DNA of 64,000 bases from Gemmata massiliana (GCA_000531095.1 HG799471.1:141295-205294), one strand, 5' to 3'. Shown: positions 34,796 to 46,844, counted from the first letter of the stretch. A program made the numbers and translations. Notes: generated from the letters alone by a model not told the origin.

Positions 34796-34848
34796 GCGAG
34801 TCGTAAAGTCGGAGACCGAGAGGGTCGCGTGGCGACTTTACGACTCGC
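34796..34848 (-). terminator. Perfect 16-bp hairpin after enolase
   Basis: GCGAGTCGTAAAGTCG at 34796-34811 is perfectly complementary to 34833-34848, with a 21-base loop. It begins 9 bp past the enolase stop on the minus strand. No T-run follows, so it may be a Rho-dependent or mRNA-stabilising 3' hairpin. Confidence 0.6.
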
Positions 34849-34856
34849 CCCGCGCC

Positions 34857-36677
<1,821 letters not shown>

Positions 36678-37552
36678 TCACCCGGCACGCGCGATACCGC
36701 TCGCGGCGAACTTGCGCAGTAGCGCGAGGTTGACTGCGTCCATCTCGTCACCGTCATCGTTTTTCTTGGGCGTTTCGAGGATCATGGGGCGATCGAGGAA
36801 CCGCGGGTCGGTCACGAGCCGGCGGAACGCTTCGGGTCCGATCTCCCCAACCCGATACCCGCGTGCCGGTCCACGCGACTGCCCAGTGCCTTCGCGCTAT
36901 CGTTGACGTGAAACAACTTCAGTCGATCAAGGCCGACGAGGTCGTCGAACTGCTGAAACGTGCTCCGGTAATCCGAATCTGAGCCGAGCGGGTACCCGGC
37001 CGCGAAGATGTGGCACGTATCGAGGCACACGCCCGTACGGTCGGCGCACTTCGCGCGATCGAGAATCGTGGCGATGTGCTCGAACCGGTGCCCGAGCGAC
37101 GTTCCTTGTCCCGCAGTCGTTTCGATCAACACGCGCACGTTGAAACCGGCGCAGCGCGCGTGAACCTCCTCGAACCCTTCGATCACACGAGCCAGCCCTG
37201 CGTCTTCACCACTGCCGGTGTGTGCCCCCGGGTGCGTGACGAGGTAGTCCAGCCCGAGCGCTTCGGCACGTTCCAGCTCATCCACGAACGCTTCGACCGA
37301 TTTCGCGTAGACCGAAGTATCCGGCGACGCGAGGTTGATGAGGTACGAGTCGTGCGCAGTCAGGTGCTTGAGGCGTGACGCACTAGCCGCCCGGCGAAAC
37401 TGAGTGATGGCTTCCGGAGAAAGCAGTTCTGCGGTCCATTTGCTGGCATTTTTGGTGAAGATCTGGACGGTATCGCACCCGAGCGCGGATGCTGCGGAGA
37501 TCGCGTTGTGCAGCCCGCGACTGATCGAAAGGTGAGCGCCGAAAAGTGGCAC
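36678..37552 (-). pseudogene. nfo: Endonuclease IV with a single-base frameshift
   Basis: This gene encodes an AP endonuclease of the Nfo family (base-excision repair, TIM barrel with three zinc ions). The frame from the GTG at 37552 (AAGGAGG 8 bases upstream; GAHLSISRG start) is intact through HPGAHTG, LIETTAGQGTSLG, CLDTCHIFAAGYP, FHVNDSAKALGSRVDRHAGIGLG. In a CCCC run (36845-36848, G run on the coding strand) one base is missing. The other frame then continues correctly with EIGPEAFRRLV and ILETPKKNDDGDEMDA to a stop at 36678. As written the product is truncated and loses the metal-binding Glu of the EIG motif. A homopolymer sequencing error is a likely alternative. The restored length would be 291 residues. 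Confidence 0.85.
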
Positions 37553-37936
37553 CGGTCCGTCCTCCTTGAGAGTAAAGGGGAGATATTGTGTCGGACCGGG
37601 CACCGAATTGCAGTGTCCGTTGCGGAAAGAAAATTTGTGAGGCCCAAGACACGTGTTGCGCGTGAGTAGTGTTGGTTTCAGGGAGAGTCAAGTCACACGG
37701 GGATTCGCCATAAGTACAAGGCCGGCGTGCCCCCGCCGGTTCGGTCTCCTCACGTTCATTCCGTGCTGCCGGCACGAGTGTTGCTTTCAAACTCGCGACT
37801 CTCCGCACGGCAGTACGCACCCCCGCGACAATGCTCGTCAAAAGCGGTCTGCCGGTCCGGTGCGATGTTGGACTGGATCGCGCCACGCGGTATCTTCGGA
37901 ACGGGGCGAAGCGGAGCGGTCGAACGTGGAGCTACC
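37553..37936. other. Divergent intergenic region upstream of the RND operon
   Basis: This 384-bp region lies between the start of the endonuclease IV gene (minus) and the RND adaptor gene (plus). It contains no credible gene. It should carry the efflux operon promoter, but no regulator gene (for example a TetR or MarR family repressor) is adjacent, and no operator-like palindrome stands out. Confidence 0.5.
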
Positions 37937-39178
37937 ATGTCGAAACGGGCGCTTTGGGGCGGATCGTGTTTGGGGGCGCTACTCATCGCATTCACCGCCG
38001 GCTGCCGCCAGAAGCCGGCTCAACAAGCCGGTCCCACACAACCGGTGGTGCCGGTTAGCCACCCCGTTCAGCGCGAAGTCACAGAATTCGTCGAGTACAC
38101 CGGACGAACCGACGCGGTCCAGGCGGTCGGCATTCGCGCCCGCGTCACCGGGTACCTAGTTCGCTCCCCGTTTAAGGAAGGCGATATCGTTCGGGGGCCG
38201 TCCACGATCTTCGGGGCGCGGCTCCGGGAAGGTGATCTCCTCTTCGAGATCGATCCGCGCCCGTACAAGGCTCAACTGGAGCAGGCCCAGAGCCAAGTGA
38301 AACTGGGCGAAGCGCAGCTCAAACTCGCCGAAGCGAACTACGCGCGGGCGAAGGACACGTTCGATAAGGGGGCCGGGAGCAAGCAGGATCTCGATACGGC
38401 AAAAGCAACGGTCGATGAGGCGAACGCGCGGATCGAAGCGGCCAAATCCTCGGTCAAACTGTACGACCTGAACTTGAGTTTCACGCAGGTTCGCGCGCCG
38501 ATCAGCGGACAGGTGAGCCGGTATTATTACACGCTCGGCAACCTGATTAACCAGGATTCCACGCTGCTGACGACGGTCGTTTCGGTCGACCCGATGTACG
38601 CCTATTTCGATCTGGACGAGCGCACGCTCCTGCGGGTCCGAACGGCCATCAACCAGGGCAAGATTCAGGTTCCCGCGCAAAGAACCGAACTCCCGGTCGC
38701 GATGGGATTGGAGGGGGAAACCGGGTTCCCGCACCAGGGGACGATCGACTTCGTCAACAACGTCGTTAACCCGTCCACGGGGACGATCGCGGTTCGCGGG
38801 ATCTTCCCGAACCCGAAACCGGAGAAAGGGAGCCGATTACTCTCCCCGGGCATGTTCGTGCGCATCCGGGTGCCCATCGGCCAACCGCGCCCGGCGCTCC
38901 TCGTTGTGGACCGCGCGCTCGGTTCCGACCAGGGGCAGAAATACGCCTATGTGGTGAACGAGGAACACAAAATCGAGTACCGCCGCGTCAAAGCGGGCGC
39001 GTTACAGGACGATGGGCTGCGGGTGATCGAAGAGGGGCTGAAGCCGACCGACTGGGTTGTGGTCGGTGCGCTCCAGCAGTTGAAGCCCAAAATGGAGATC
39101 GATCCCGAACAGACCGCCATGCCGGTTCCCGGCGCGCCGGCGCAAGATCCCAGCGCCCCCGCTCCCCCCAAACAGTGA
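37937..39178 (+). CDS. RND efflux periplasmic adaptor (membrane fusion protein)
   Basis: This 413-residue lipoprotein of the AcrA/MdtA family links an inner-membrane RND pump to an outer-membrane channel. It has the signal peptide WGGSCLGALLIAFTAGC with lipidated Cys, a lipoyl/barrel-sandwich domain beginning EVTEFVEYTGRTDAVQAV, an alpha hairpin (about 105-175: QAQSQVKLGEAQLKLAEANY), then LSFTQVRAPISGQVSRYYYT and the beta-barrel and membrane-proximal domains. The ATG at 37937 has GGAG upstream and begins the signal; an earlier in-frame start is 70 codons upstream. The first permease follows after 9 bp. The Pro-rich C-terminus (APAQDPSAPAPPKQ) is unremarkable. Confidence 0.93.
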   Translation: MSKRALWGGSCLGALLIAFTAGCRQKPAQQAGPTQPVVPVSHPVQREVTEFVEYTGRTDAVQAVGIRARVTGYLVRSPFKEGDIVRGPSTIFGARLREGDLLFEIDPRPYKAQLEQAQSQVKLGEAQLKLAEANYARAKDTFDKGAGSKQDLDTAKATVDEANARIEAAKSSVKLYDLNLSFTQVRAPISGQVSRYYYTLGNLINQDSTLLTTVVSVDPMYAYFDLDERTLLRVRTAINQGKIQVPAQRTELPVAMGLEGETGFPHQGTIDFVNNVVNPSTGTIAVRGIFPNPKPEKGSRLLSPGMFVRIRVPIGQPRPALLVVDRALGSDQGQKYAYVVNEEHKIEYRRVKAGALQDDGLRVIEEGLKPTDWVVVGALQQLKPKMEIDPEQTAMPVPGAPAQDPSAPAPPKQ

Positions 39179-39187
39179 GGACCGACC

Positions 39188-42100
39188 GTGTTCTCACGTT
39201 TCTTTATCGACCGACCGATCTTCGCATCGGTCCTGTCGATCGTCATCACGCTCGCGGGGGTGCTGGCGCTCCTCAACCTGCCGGTCGCGCAGTACCCGGA
39301 AATCAGCCCTCCGTCGATTTCGGTTTCGATCAGCTATCCCGGGGCGAGCGCCCAAGTCGTCGCCGACACTGTGGCCGCCCCGATTGAGCAGCAGGTGAAC
39401 GGCGTCGAGGGCATGCTCTACATGTCCTCGCAGTCCGGCAACGACGGCTCGTACTCGCTGAGCGTCACGTTCGAGATCGGAACGGACCTGAACACCGCAC
39501 TGGTGATGGTCCAGAACCGGGTGATGCTCGCGATGCCGCAACTCCCCTCTGAGGTCCAGCTCCAGGGCATCACGATCCGCAAGAAGACGCCGGACATCTT
39601 GCAGGTCATCAGCTTTTACTCGCCCGACGACCGGTACGACATCATCTACATGAGCAACTTCGCCACGGTGAACGTGCGCGACGAGTTACTGCGCATTGAT
39701 GGGGTATCGGACATTAACGTGTTCGGGCAGCGCGACTATAGCATGCGCGCGTGGTTGAACCCGCAAAAGTTGGCCGCCCGTGGACTGACCGCGACCGATG
39801 TGGCGGCGTCGGTTCGGGCACAAAACAAAGAGGCCGCTCCCGGACAGATCGGACTTCCGCCCAGCGTGGGCGGGCGAGCGTTCCAGCTCACGCTCGACAC
39901 GCGCGGCCGATTGGTCGCGGAGGACGAGTTCGGCGACATCATCATCAAAGCCGGACGAGCCAGCCGGCCACAGGCCCTGATCGCGAGCACGAGTACCGGG
40001 AGCGGCGCGCGATCAGCCGGTACGCTCGGCGGCAGCTTCACTGGAGGTGCGGCGACCAACACCGGAACGCTGGGCGATGCCCCGAACCTGAGCGCCATAT
40101 TCCCCACAACGACGAGTGCAACAAGTTCCACCGGCTCCTCGTCGATGCCGGCGACGTTCAGTTTCCCGAGTTACGTCACGAATGCGTCCCCGGGCAGTTC
40201 CGCCACCGGCTCAGCGACTCTCGCCATCGGTCCCGCCACGACCGGCCCGGCACTCAGCATGTCGTCTTCGGCCGGAGCTTCGGGGGCAACCAGTTCGACC
40301 GATCCGACCGGAACGACCTCGGACGTGACGGACAACGGGAGCGGAATGTCCGCGAATTCACCGTTGGGCACGGCTGTGTCCGGGATGAGTTCTTCTGCCA
40401 GCGCGACGCGAACCGCGCCCGTGACCGGCGGAACCGCCGGGACCAGCGCGCTCAACGGCGGATCTCTGGACGGTGGAACGACGCCCTCTGCCGCCATCGT
40501 GCGTTTGCGCGACGTGGCGCGGCTCGAACTCGGGTCGCAGTCCTACACGAACGGCGCGACGTTCGATGGCAAGCCGTCAGTCGGGTTGGCGATCCACCTG
40601 CTCCCCGGCGCGAACGCATTGGACGTGGCCGAGCGTGTCCGCATGAAAATGGACGAATTGAAGGGACGGTTCCCGGACGGGATCGAGTACCAGATCGCCT
40701 ACGATACGACGCCGTTCATCCGCGAGTCGATCCAGGACGTGGTGCAAACGCTGTTCGAGGCGATCGCGCTCGTCGCCCTCGTCGTGCTGCTGTTCTTGCA
40801 GAACTGGCGCGCCGCGGTGATCCCGCTCGTTGCAGTACCGGTCGCGATCATGGGCACTTTTGCCGTGATGCTCGCGCTCGGGTTCACGGTCAACAACATC
40901 TCCCTGTTCGGTTTGGTGCTGGCGATCGGGATCGTGGTCGATGACGCGATCGTGGTGGTCGAGAACGTCGAGCGCTGGCTCGAACAAGGTCTTGAGCCGC
41001 GTGAAGCCGCGTACAAGGCGATGGAAGAGGTGACGGGGCCGGTCGTCGCGATCGCGCTAGTGTTGTGCGCCGTGTTCGTGCCGTGTGCATTCGTGGGCGG
41101 TATTACGGGCCAGTTCTACCGCCAGTTTGCAGTCACGATCACCGCCTCCACGGTGTTCTCTGCACTCAATTCGCTCACCCTCAGCCCGGCACTTGCAGCG
41201 ATCCTTATGCGGAAGCGAGAAGGGAGCCGCGACTACCTGACGCGGGGGTTGGATTTCACTCTCGGCTGGTTCTTCCGACTGTTCAACAACGGCTTCGAGT
41301 TCGGCACGCGGATGTACACAGCAACGGTGGGTTGGTTACTCCGGCTCAGTCTGATCGTGCTCGTTTTTTATGGCGGGTTGCTCGTCGCGACGTACTGGGT
41401 TTTCCAGAAGGCGCCCACCGGCTTCGTCCCCGACCAGGACCAGGGCCGGCTCATCGTCAGCATCCAGTTGCCCGACTCGGCCTCGCTGGAACGCACGCAA
41501 GAGATCATGGCGCGCGTGGACCAGCTCGCGCTGAACACGCCCGGCGTGCAGCACACCGCGTCTGCGGCGGGCATGTCGCTGCTCATGTCGGCGAACAGCT
41601 CGAACTTCGGCACCGTGTTCCTCATCCTCGATCCGTTTGAGAAGCGCCAGCGCCCGGACCTCACGGCCGACGCAATCATGGCGAAGCTGCGCAAGGACTT
41701 CGCCCGCGAGATCCGTGATGCGGACGTCAAAATCTTCGGCGCGGCCCCGGTGCCCGGGTTGAGTGTGGCGAGCGGCTTCAAAGTGATGGTGCAGGATCGC
41801 GGTGGGATCGGGCTTGCTGAACTCCAGAAGCAAACGGACGCGGTCGTCGGCAAGCTCCAACCGAACCCCGCGACCGTGGGGGTGCTCACGCAGTTCCGCT
41901 CGAAGACGCCGCAACTGTACCTCGACGTCGACCGGACCAAAGCGCAAGCGCTCGGCGTGCCGCTCAACGACGTGAACCAGGCGATGCAGATCTACCTCGG
42001 GTCGCTCTACGCGAGCAGCTTCAACGAGTTCGGCCGCCACTGGCAGGTGACACTCCAGGCCGAGGGGCGCTACCGCACGCGGATCGAAGACGTGAACCTG

Positions 42101-43051
42101 CTTCAGGTGCGTAACAAGTGGGGCGAAATGGTGCCACTGGGCACGCTCGTGCAGCTCCGCGAGATCAACGGGCCGGTGTCGGTGACGCGGTACAACCTCT
42201 ACACCTCGGCCGCGGTGAGCGGGAACGTGCCCCCCGCGGTCAGTTCCGGGGAAGCGATCAACGCGGTCAACGCGACCGCCGAACAGACGCTCCCGCGCTC
42301 GATGAGCATCGAGTGGACCGAGCTGATGTACCTCCAGTTGCGGGCCGGGAACACTGCGATCTACGTGTTCGCGCTCGCGGTCGTGTTCGTGTTCCTGGCG
42401 CTGGCGGCGCTGTACGAGAGCTGGGCGCTTCCGCTCGCCGTCATTCTGGTCGTCCCGCTGTGCTTGTTGTGCTCGATCGGTGGCGTACTCATCGCGCACA
42501 AGGCCGTGGACGTGTTCGTGCAAATTGGATTGGTAGTGTTGGTGGGGTTGGCGTGTAAGAACGCCATTCTCATCGTCGAGTTCGCCGAGGTGCTGCACCG
42601 CGAAGGGAAACCGCGGCGCGAGGCCGCGCTCGAAGCGTCGCGGTTGCGCATCCGGCCCATCCTGATGACCTCGCTCGCGTTCATCCTGGGCGTGCTGCCA
42701 CTCGTGGTCGCATCGGGCGCTGGTGCAGAAATGCGCCGGAGCCTGGGCATCGCGGTGTTCAGTGGCATGCTCGGCGTTACGCTCTTTGGGGTATTCCTCA
42801 CGCCCGTGTTTTTCGACCTCATTCAGCGCGGCGTGGATTCCAAGGTCTTTTCCGAAACTCTGAGCCGCGGGGCGGGCGCGGGGCTGCTCGGCGCGCTACT
42901 GGGGTACACGGTGGCTCACGTGCTCGTGGGGCTACAGCTTGGCAAATCCCCGTGGGCGGAAATTGTCGGCGGAGTTTCCGGCGCGGTGTTGGCGAACGTG
43001 ATTCCTCCCGCGTGGCGGTGGATCAAGGGGCACGTGAAGTGGGAGCGGTAA
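39188..43051 (+). CDS. RND multidrug efflux permease with large Ser/Thr/Gly insertion
   Basis: This is a 1287-residue inner-membrane pump of the AcrB/HAE1 family. The N-terminus (FSRFFIDRPIFASVLSIVIT) and TM4 motif GIVVDDAIVVVENVER, with the proton-relay Asp pair, are intact. A low-complexity Ser/Thr/Gly/Ala-rich insertion of about 175 residues lies between residues 258 and 435 (nt about 39960-40492), just before VRLRDVARLELGS. This is in the region equivalent to the docking subdomain of AcrB. After the last standard helix there is a C-terminal extension with an extra hydrophobic pair (LLGALLGYTVAHVLVGL). GTG start with GAGGA 7 bases upstream. No outer-membrane channel gene is present in the operon. 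Confidence 0.93.
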   Translation: MFSRFFIDRPIFASVLSIVITLAGVLALLNLPVAQYPEISPPSISVSISYPGASAQVVADTVAAPIEQQVNGVEGMLYMSSQSGNDGSYSLSVTFEIGTDLNTALVMVQNRVMLAMPQLPSEVQLQGITIRKKTPDILQVISFYSPDDRYDIIYMSNFATVNVRDELLRIDGVSDINVFGQRDYSMRAWLNPQKLAARGLTATDVAASVRAQNKEAAPGQIGLPPSVGGRAFQLTLDTRGRLVAEDEFGDIIIKAGRASRPQALIASTSTGSGARSAGTLGGSFTGGAATNTGTLGDAPNLSAIFPTTTSATSSTGSSSMPATFSFPSYVTNASPGSSATGSATLAIGPATTGPALSMSSSAGASGATSSTDPTGTTSDVTDNGSGMSANSPLGTAVSGMSSSASATRTAPVTGGTAGTSALNGGSLDGGTTPSAAIVRLRDVARLELGSQSYTNGATFDGKPSVGLAIHLLPGANALDVAERVRMKMDELKGRFPDGIEYQIAYDTTPFIRESIQDVVQTLFEAIALVALVVLLFLQNWRAAVIPLVAVPVAIMGTFAVMLALGFTVNNISLFGLVLAIGIVVDDAIVVVENVERWLEQGLEPREAAYKAMEEVTGPVVAIALVLCAVFVPCAFVGGITGQFYRQFAVTITASTVFSALNSLTLSPALAAILMRKREGSRDYLTRGLDFTLGWFFRLFNNGFEFGTRMYTATVGWLLRLSLIVLVFYGGLLVATYWVFQKAPTGFVPDQDQGRLIVSIQLPDSASLERTQEIMARVDQLALNTPGVQHTASAAGMSLLMSANSSNFGTVFLILDPFEKRQRPDLTADAIMAKLRKDFAREIRDADVKIFGAAPVPGLSVASGFKVMVQDRGGIGLAELQKQTDAVVGKLQPNPATVGVLTQFRSKTPQLYLDVDRTKAQALGVPLNDVNQAMQIYLGSLYASSFNEFGRHWQVTLQAEGRYRTRIEDVNLLQVRNKWGEMVPLGTLVQLREINGPVSVTRYNLYTSAAVSGNVPPAVSSGEAINAVNATAEQTLPRSMSIEWTELMYLQLRAGNTAIYVFALAVVFVFLALAALYESWALPLAVILVVPLCLLCSIGGVLIAHKAVDVFVQIGLVVLVGLACKNAILIVEFAEVLHREGKPRREAALEASRLRIRPILMTSLAFILGVLPLVVASGAGAEMRRSLGIAVFSGMLGVTLFGVFLTPVFFDLIQRGVDSKVFSETLSRGAGAGLLGALLGYTVAHVLVGLQLGKSPWAEIVGGVSGAVLANVIPPAWRWIKGHVKWER

Positions 43052-43085
43052 TCCTCGGCTCAGTTAACGACGGAGGACTTCGGGC

Positions 43086-46000
43086 GTGATTTCCCACTTC
43101 TTCATCGACCGGCCCATCTTCGCGGCGGTGCTGTCGATCGTCATCACGCTCGCGGGGGCCGTGGCCGTATTCAATTTGCCCGTCGCGCAGTACCCCGAAG
43201 TCACGCCGCCAACTGTAGTCGTCACCGCGTCGTATCCCGGCGCGAACGCGCTGACCATGCGCGACACCGTGGCCGCGCCCGTTGAGGAGCAGGTGAGCGG
43301 GGTCGAGGGCATGATGTACATGTCCTCGCAATGCACCAACGACGGAACGTACACGCTCACCGTCACGTTCAAGTTGGGCACCAACGCGGACATGGCCCAG
43401 GTGCTCGTGCAGAACCGCGTGAGCCTCGCGCAGCCGGTCATCCCCACGCTCGTCCAGCGCGAGGGGATCACGGTCAAGAAGCAGTCGCCGAGCACGCTCA
43501 TGATCGTGAACCTCGTTTCCACCAACGACCGGTACCGCGATCTCGAACTGAGCAACTACGCCACGATCGAGATCCGCGACGAACTCGGCCGGCTCCCCGG
43601 GGTGGCCGGTATGGGGTACCTGGGCCAGCGCGACTACAGTATGCGGGCGTGGTTGGACCCGGAGAAACTCGCCGCGCTCAACCTGACCGCGGCCGACGTC
43701 GTGAGCGCGATCGGCGCGCAAAACATCCAGGTCGCAGCGGGGCAAATCGGCCAGCAGCCCGTTCCGAAGGGCCAACAGTTCCAGCTCACGATCAACACCC
43801 GCGGGCGGCTCATTGAGCCGGACGAGTTCGCGGACATCATCATCAAAGTGGGCCAGGGCGGACCGGCCGGTGCCCAGACGTCGCAGATGACGACGAGCGG
43901 AGCGACCGCGAGCGGAGCCAGTAGTTCCGGGACTTCGGGGAGTTCATCTCAATCCACTTCGACCGACCAGGCAGGGACCGCGGCCAGCCCCACGGGGCAG
44001 TCGGCGGCGGTCGTCCGGCTGCGCGATGTCGTAACCCCGCGGCGCGAAATCACCGACGAGACCGGACGCAAGCAAACCGTCGGCGGGGTCGAACTCGGTG
44101 CCCAGCAGTACGACCAGTCCGCGACGCTCGACGGTCAGCCGACGGTGGCCCTCACCATCTACGGCCTGCCCGGAGCAAACGCGCTCGATACGGCCAGCGG
44201 CGTGTACAAGAAGATGGAAGACTTGAAGAAGCGGTTCCCGGAGGGAATGGATTACCGCATCGTTTATGACACGACGCCGTTCGTCCGCCAGTCGGTCAAC
44301 GAGGTGTTCAAAACGCTCCGCGACGCGATCATCCTCGTGGCGATCGTGGTGCTCGTGTTCCTCCAATCGTGGCGCGCGGCGCTCATCCCGCTCGTAGCGG
44401 TTCCGGTCGCGGTGATCGGCACGTTCGCGGTCATGGCTGCGTTCAAGTTCTCGCTCAACAACCTCACGCTGTTCGGTTTGGTGTTGGCAATCGGGATCGT
44501 GGTCGATGACGCGATCGTGGTGGTCGAGAACGTCGAGCGCTGGCTCGAACACGGCTTGGAACCGCGCGAGGCCGCGCGCAAGGCAATGGACGAGGTGACC
44601 GGCCCGGTCATCGCGATCGCGCTGGTGCTCACGGCCGTGTTCGTCCCCGCCGCGTTCATTACCGGCGTGACGGGGCAGTTCTTCCGCCAGTTCGCGGTGA
44701 CGATCGCGGTCAGCACGCTGATTTCAGCGTTCAACTCACTCACGCTCAGCCCGGCTCTCGCGGCCCTTTTGCTAAAACCCAAAGACGCGCCGAAGGACAT
44801 GCCGACGCGGGCACTCGACTTCGTGCTCGGGTGGTTCTTCAAGCTGTTTAACAAGGGGTTCGGATTGACCACCGAGTGGTACGCGGGCGGGGTGAAGTGG
44901 CTCGTGCGCCTGAGTCTGATTGTGCTCGCGGTCTATGGTGGTCTGCTCTTCCTGACGTACCGCGAGTTCACTCACACTCCGACTGGCTTCGTGCCCCAAC
45001 AAGACAAGGGCTACTTACTTCTCAACGTGCAACTCCCAGATTCGGCCTCGGTCGAGCGCACCCGGCGAGTAATGGCGCGCATCGAGGCGATCGCCAAGAA
45101 CATGCCGGGCGTGGACCACACGGTCGGCATTTCCGGTCAGTCGCTCATTCTGAACGCGAACGCTCCGAACCTCGGATCGCTGTACGTCATGCTCAAGCCG
45201 TTCGCTGATCGAGCCGGAGACAACCAGACGGCGGACGAGATCGCGGCATCAATCGAAGCACAGTGCCGCAAAGAGGTTCGCGGTGCGAACGTGTCGGCGT
45301 TTGGTGCCCCACCGATCGAGGGGTTGGGAACGACCGGTGGGTTCAAGATCATCATCGAGGACCGCGGGAACTTGGGCCTCGCCGACCTCCAAAGGGCGAG
45401 CGACCAGATCGTCGCCGACGGGAACGCGACTCCGGGCCTCCAGGGGTTGTTCAACAGTTCGCGGTTCGACACCCCCTGGGTCTACCTCGACATCGACCGC
45501 ACCAAGTGCGCCGCACTCGGTCTGTCGATCGACGACGTGTTCAACACGCTCCAGTACAACCTGGGGTCGTACTACGTGAACAACTTCAACGAGTTCGGCC
45601 GGAACTGGCAAGTGAACGTGCAGGCCGATCCGATGTTCCGTGACCGGGTGCGTGGGATCGGGCAACTCCAGTTGCGCAACGCGCAGGGGAACATGGTGCA
45701 GTTGCGCACGGTAATGACCGTGCGCGACACGAGCGGACCGGTAATGGTGCAGCGGTACAACATGTACGCCGCCGCCGCGATTACCGGGAACGTCAGCCCG
45801 GGCACGAGCACCGGGCAGGCAGTCCCACTCATGGAGGGCGTCACCGCGCGTGCGCTCCCGCAATCGATGGCGACGGACTGGACCGAACTGACCTTCCTCC
45901 AAAACCAGGCGGGCAACACCGCGGTGTACGCCTTCGTGCTGGCCGTGGTGTTCGTGTTCCTGGTGCTCGCGGCTCAATACGAGAGCTGGAAGCTCCCGCT

Positions 46001-46544
46001 CGCCGTTATCCTCGTGGTGCCGATGTGTTTGCTGTTCGCGGTCGTCGGAGTGAACGTGGGGCACCAGGACATCTCGATCTTCACGCAGATTGGGCTGATC
46101 GTGCTGGTGGGACTGGCGTGTAAGAACGCGATCCTCATCGTCGAGTTCGCCAAACAGCGCCAGGAAGACGGCATGTCGCGTCAGGAAGCGGCCGTCGAAG
46201 CGAGCCGCCAGCGGCTGCGGCCCATTCTGATGACGAGCTTCGCGTTCATCCTGGGCGTGGTGCCGCTCGTGATCGCCGAAGGTGCCGGGGCCGAGATGCG
46301 GCGCTCGCTGGGGATCGCGGTGTTTAGCGGCATGCTCGGCGTGACGCTTTTCGGGATCTTCCTGACTCCCGTGTTCTTCTCGACTATTCAGTCGATCGGC
46401 TGGAACTCAAAACCCGCGCCCGAGCACAAAGAAGCACCGCACGATTCGCACGTGGAGGGCGAGAAGACCCCTCCCCCGGCGCTCCCCGCGGCCGAAAAAC
46501 CACAACCACAACAATCGCCTACGAATACAGCGAAGTCGGAGTGA
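43086..46544 (+). CDS. Second RND multidrug efflux permease
   Basis: This 1152-residue paralogue of the preceding permease begins 34 bp after it (GTG start, GGAGG 9 bases upstream). It retains the TM4 GIVVDDAIVVVENVER motif and the periplasmic porter domains. At the same site as in the first pump it has a shorter Ser/Thr/Gly-rich insertion of about 52 residues (257-308, nt about 43853-44010). The C-terminus is a Pro-rich, Glu/Lys-containing tail (about 40 residues). Two permeases behind one adaptor recall the MdtABC arrangement, where the two permeases form a heterotrimer, so a mixed pump is plausible (inference). Confidence 0.94.
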   Translation: MISHFFIDRPIFAAVLSIVITLAGAVAVFNLPVAQYPEVTPPTVVVTASYPGANALTMRDTVAAPVEEQVSGVEGMMYMSSQCTNDGTYTLTVTFKLGTNADMAQVLVQNRVSLAQPVIPTLVQREGITVKKQSPSTLMIVNLVSTNDRYRDLELSNYATIEIRDELGRLPGVAGMGYLGQRDYSMRAWLDPEKLAALNLTAADVVSAIGAQNIQVAAGQIGQQPVPKGQQFQLTINTRGRLIEPDEFADIIIKVGQGGPAGAQTSQMTTSGATASGASSSGTSGSSSQSTSTDQAGTAASPTGQSAAVVRLRDVVTPRREITDETGRKQTVGGVELGAQQYDQSATLDGQPTVALTIYGLPGANALDTASGVYKKMEDLKKRFPEGMDYRIVYDTTPFVRQSVNEVFKTLRDAIILVAIVVLVFLQSWRAALIPLVAVPVAVIGTFAVMAAFKFSLNNLTLFGLVLAIGIVVDDAIVVVENVERWLEHGLEPREAARKAMDEVTGPVIAIALVLTAVFVPAAFITGVTGQFFRQFAVTIAVSTLISAFNSLTLSPALAALLLKPKDAPKDMPTRALDFVLGWFFKLFNKGFGLTTEWYAGGVKWLVRLSLIVLAVYGGLLFLTYREFTHTPTGFVPQQDKGYLLLNVQLPDSASVERTRRVMARIEAIAKNMPGVDHTVGISGQSLILNANAPNLGSLYVMLKPFADRAGDNQTADEIAASIEAQCRKEVRGANVSAFGAPPIEGLGTTGGFKIIIEDRGNLGLADLQRASDQIVADGNATPGLQGLFNSSRFDTPWVYLDIDRTKCAALGLSIDDVFNTLQYNLGSYYVNNFNEFGRNWQVNVQADPMFRDRVRGIGQLQLRNAQGNMVQLRTVMTVRDTSGPVMVQRYNMYAAAAITGNVSPGTSTGQAVPLMEGVTARALPQSMATDWTELTFLQNQAGNTAVYAFVLAVVFVFLVLAAQYESWKLPLAVILVVPMCLLFAVVGVNVGHQDISIFTQIGLIVLVGLACKNAILIVEFAKQRQEDGMSRQEAAVEASRQRLRPILMTSFAFILGVVPLVIAEGAGAEMRRSLGIAVFSGMLGVTLFGIFLTPVFFSTIQSIGWNSKPAPEHKEAPHDSHVEGEKTPPPALPAAEKPQPQQSPTNTAKSE

Positions 46545-46844
46545 TGTAGTTTTACCGCTTCCGCTGTTACTTCTTGTGGTCGGGAATGTAGGCACCGTAG
46601 CCCGATGGGGAATCGAATTCGAACCCGACAGCGAACGGGTATCACCCTCGCACCTGCTCGTCACTCCCGAGCCTTCGGTCACATCCCCAACGCCCCGACC
46701 GGTTCGCCGTTCCGTAGGATCGACGTGATCTTGTAAGTGGGACGCCCGAGGGGGTTCGTGTGCCACTGTCGGGACGGGTGCGGGCTTGGTACGCTCAACG
46801 TTTTCAGCAACGCGGCGTACCACTCAATTCAATGGAAAGAACAC
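46545..46844. other. Gene-free gap after the RND operon
   Basis: 300 bp without a credible gene; the promoter of the metallopeptidase-like gene must be here. A segment with TCGAATTCGAACC (46612-46624) looks tRNA-like at first sight but has no cloverleaf. No terminator hairpin is obvious. Confidence 0.45.

Noticed and set aside
46600-46640. tRNA-like TTCGAACC segment
   Set aside because: No acceptor, D or anticodon stems can be formed around it.
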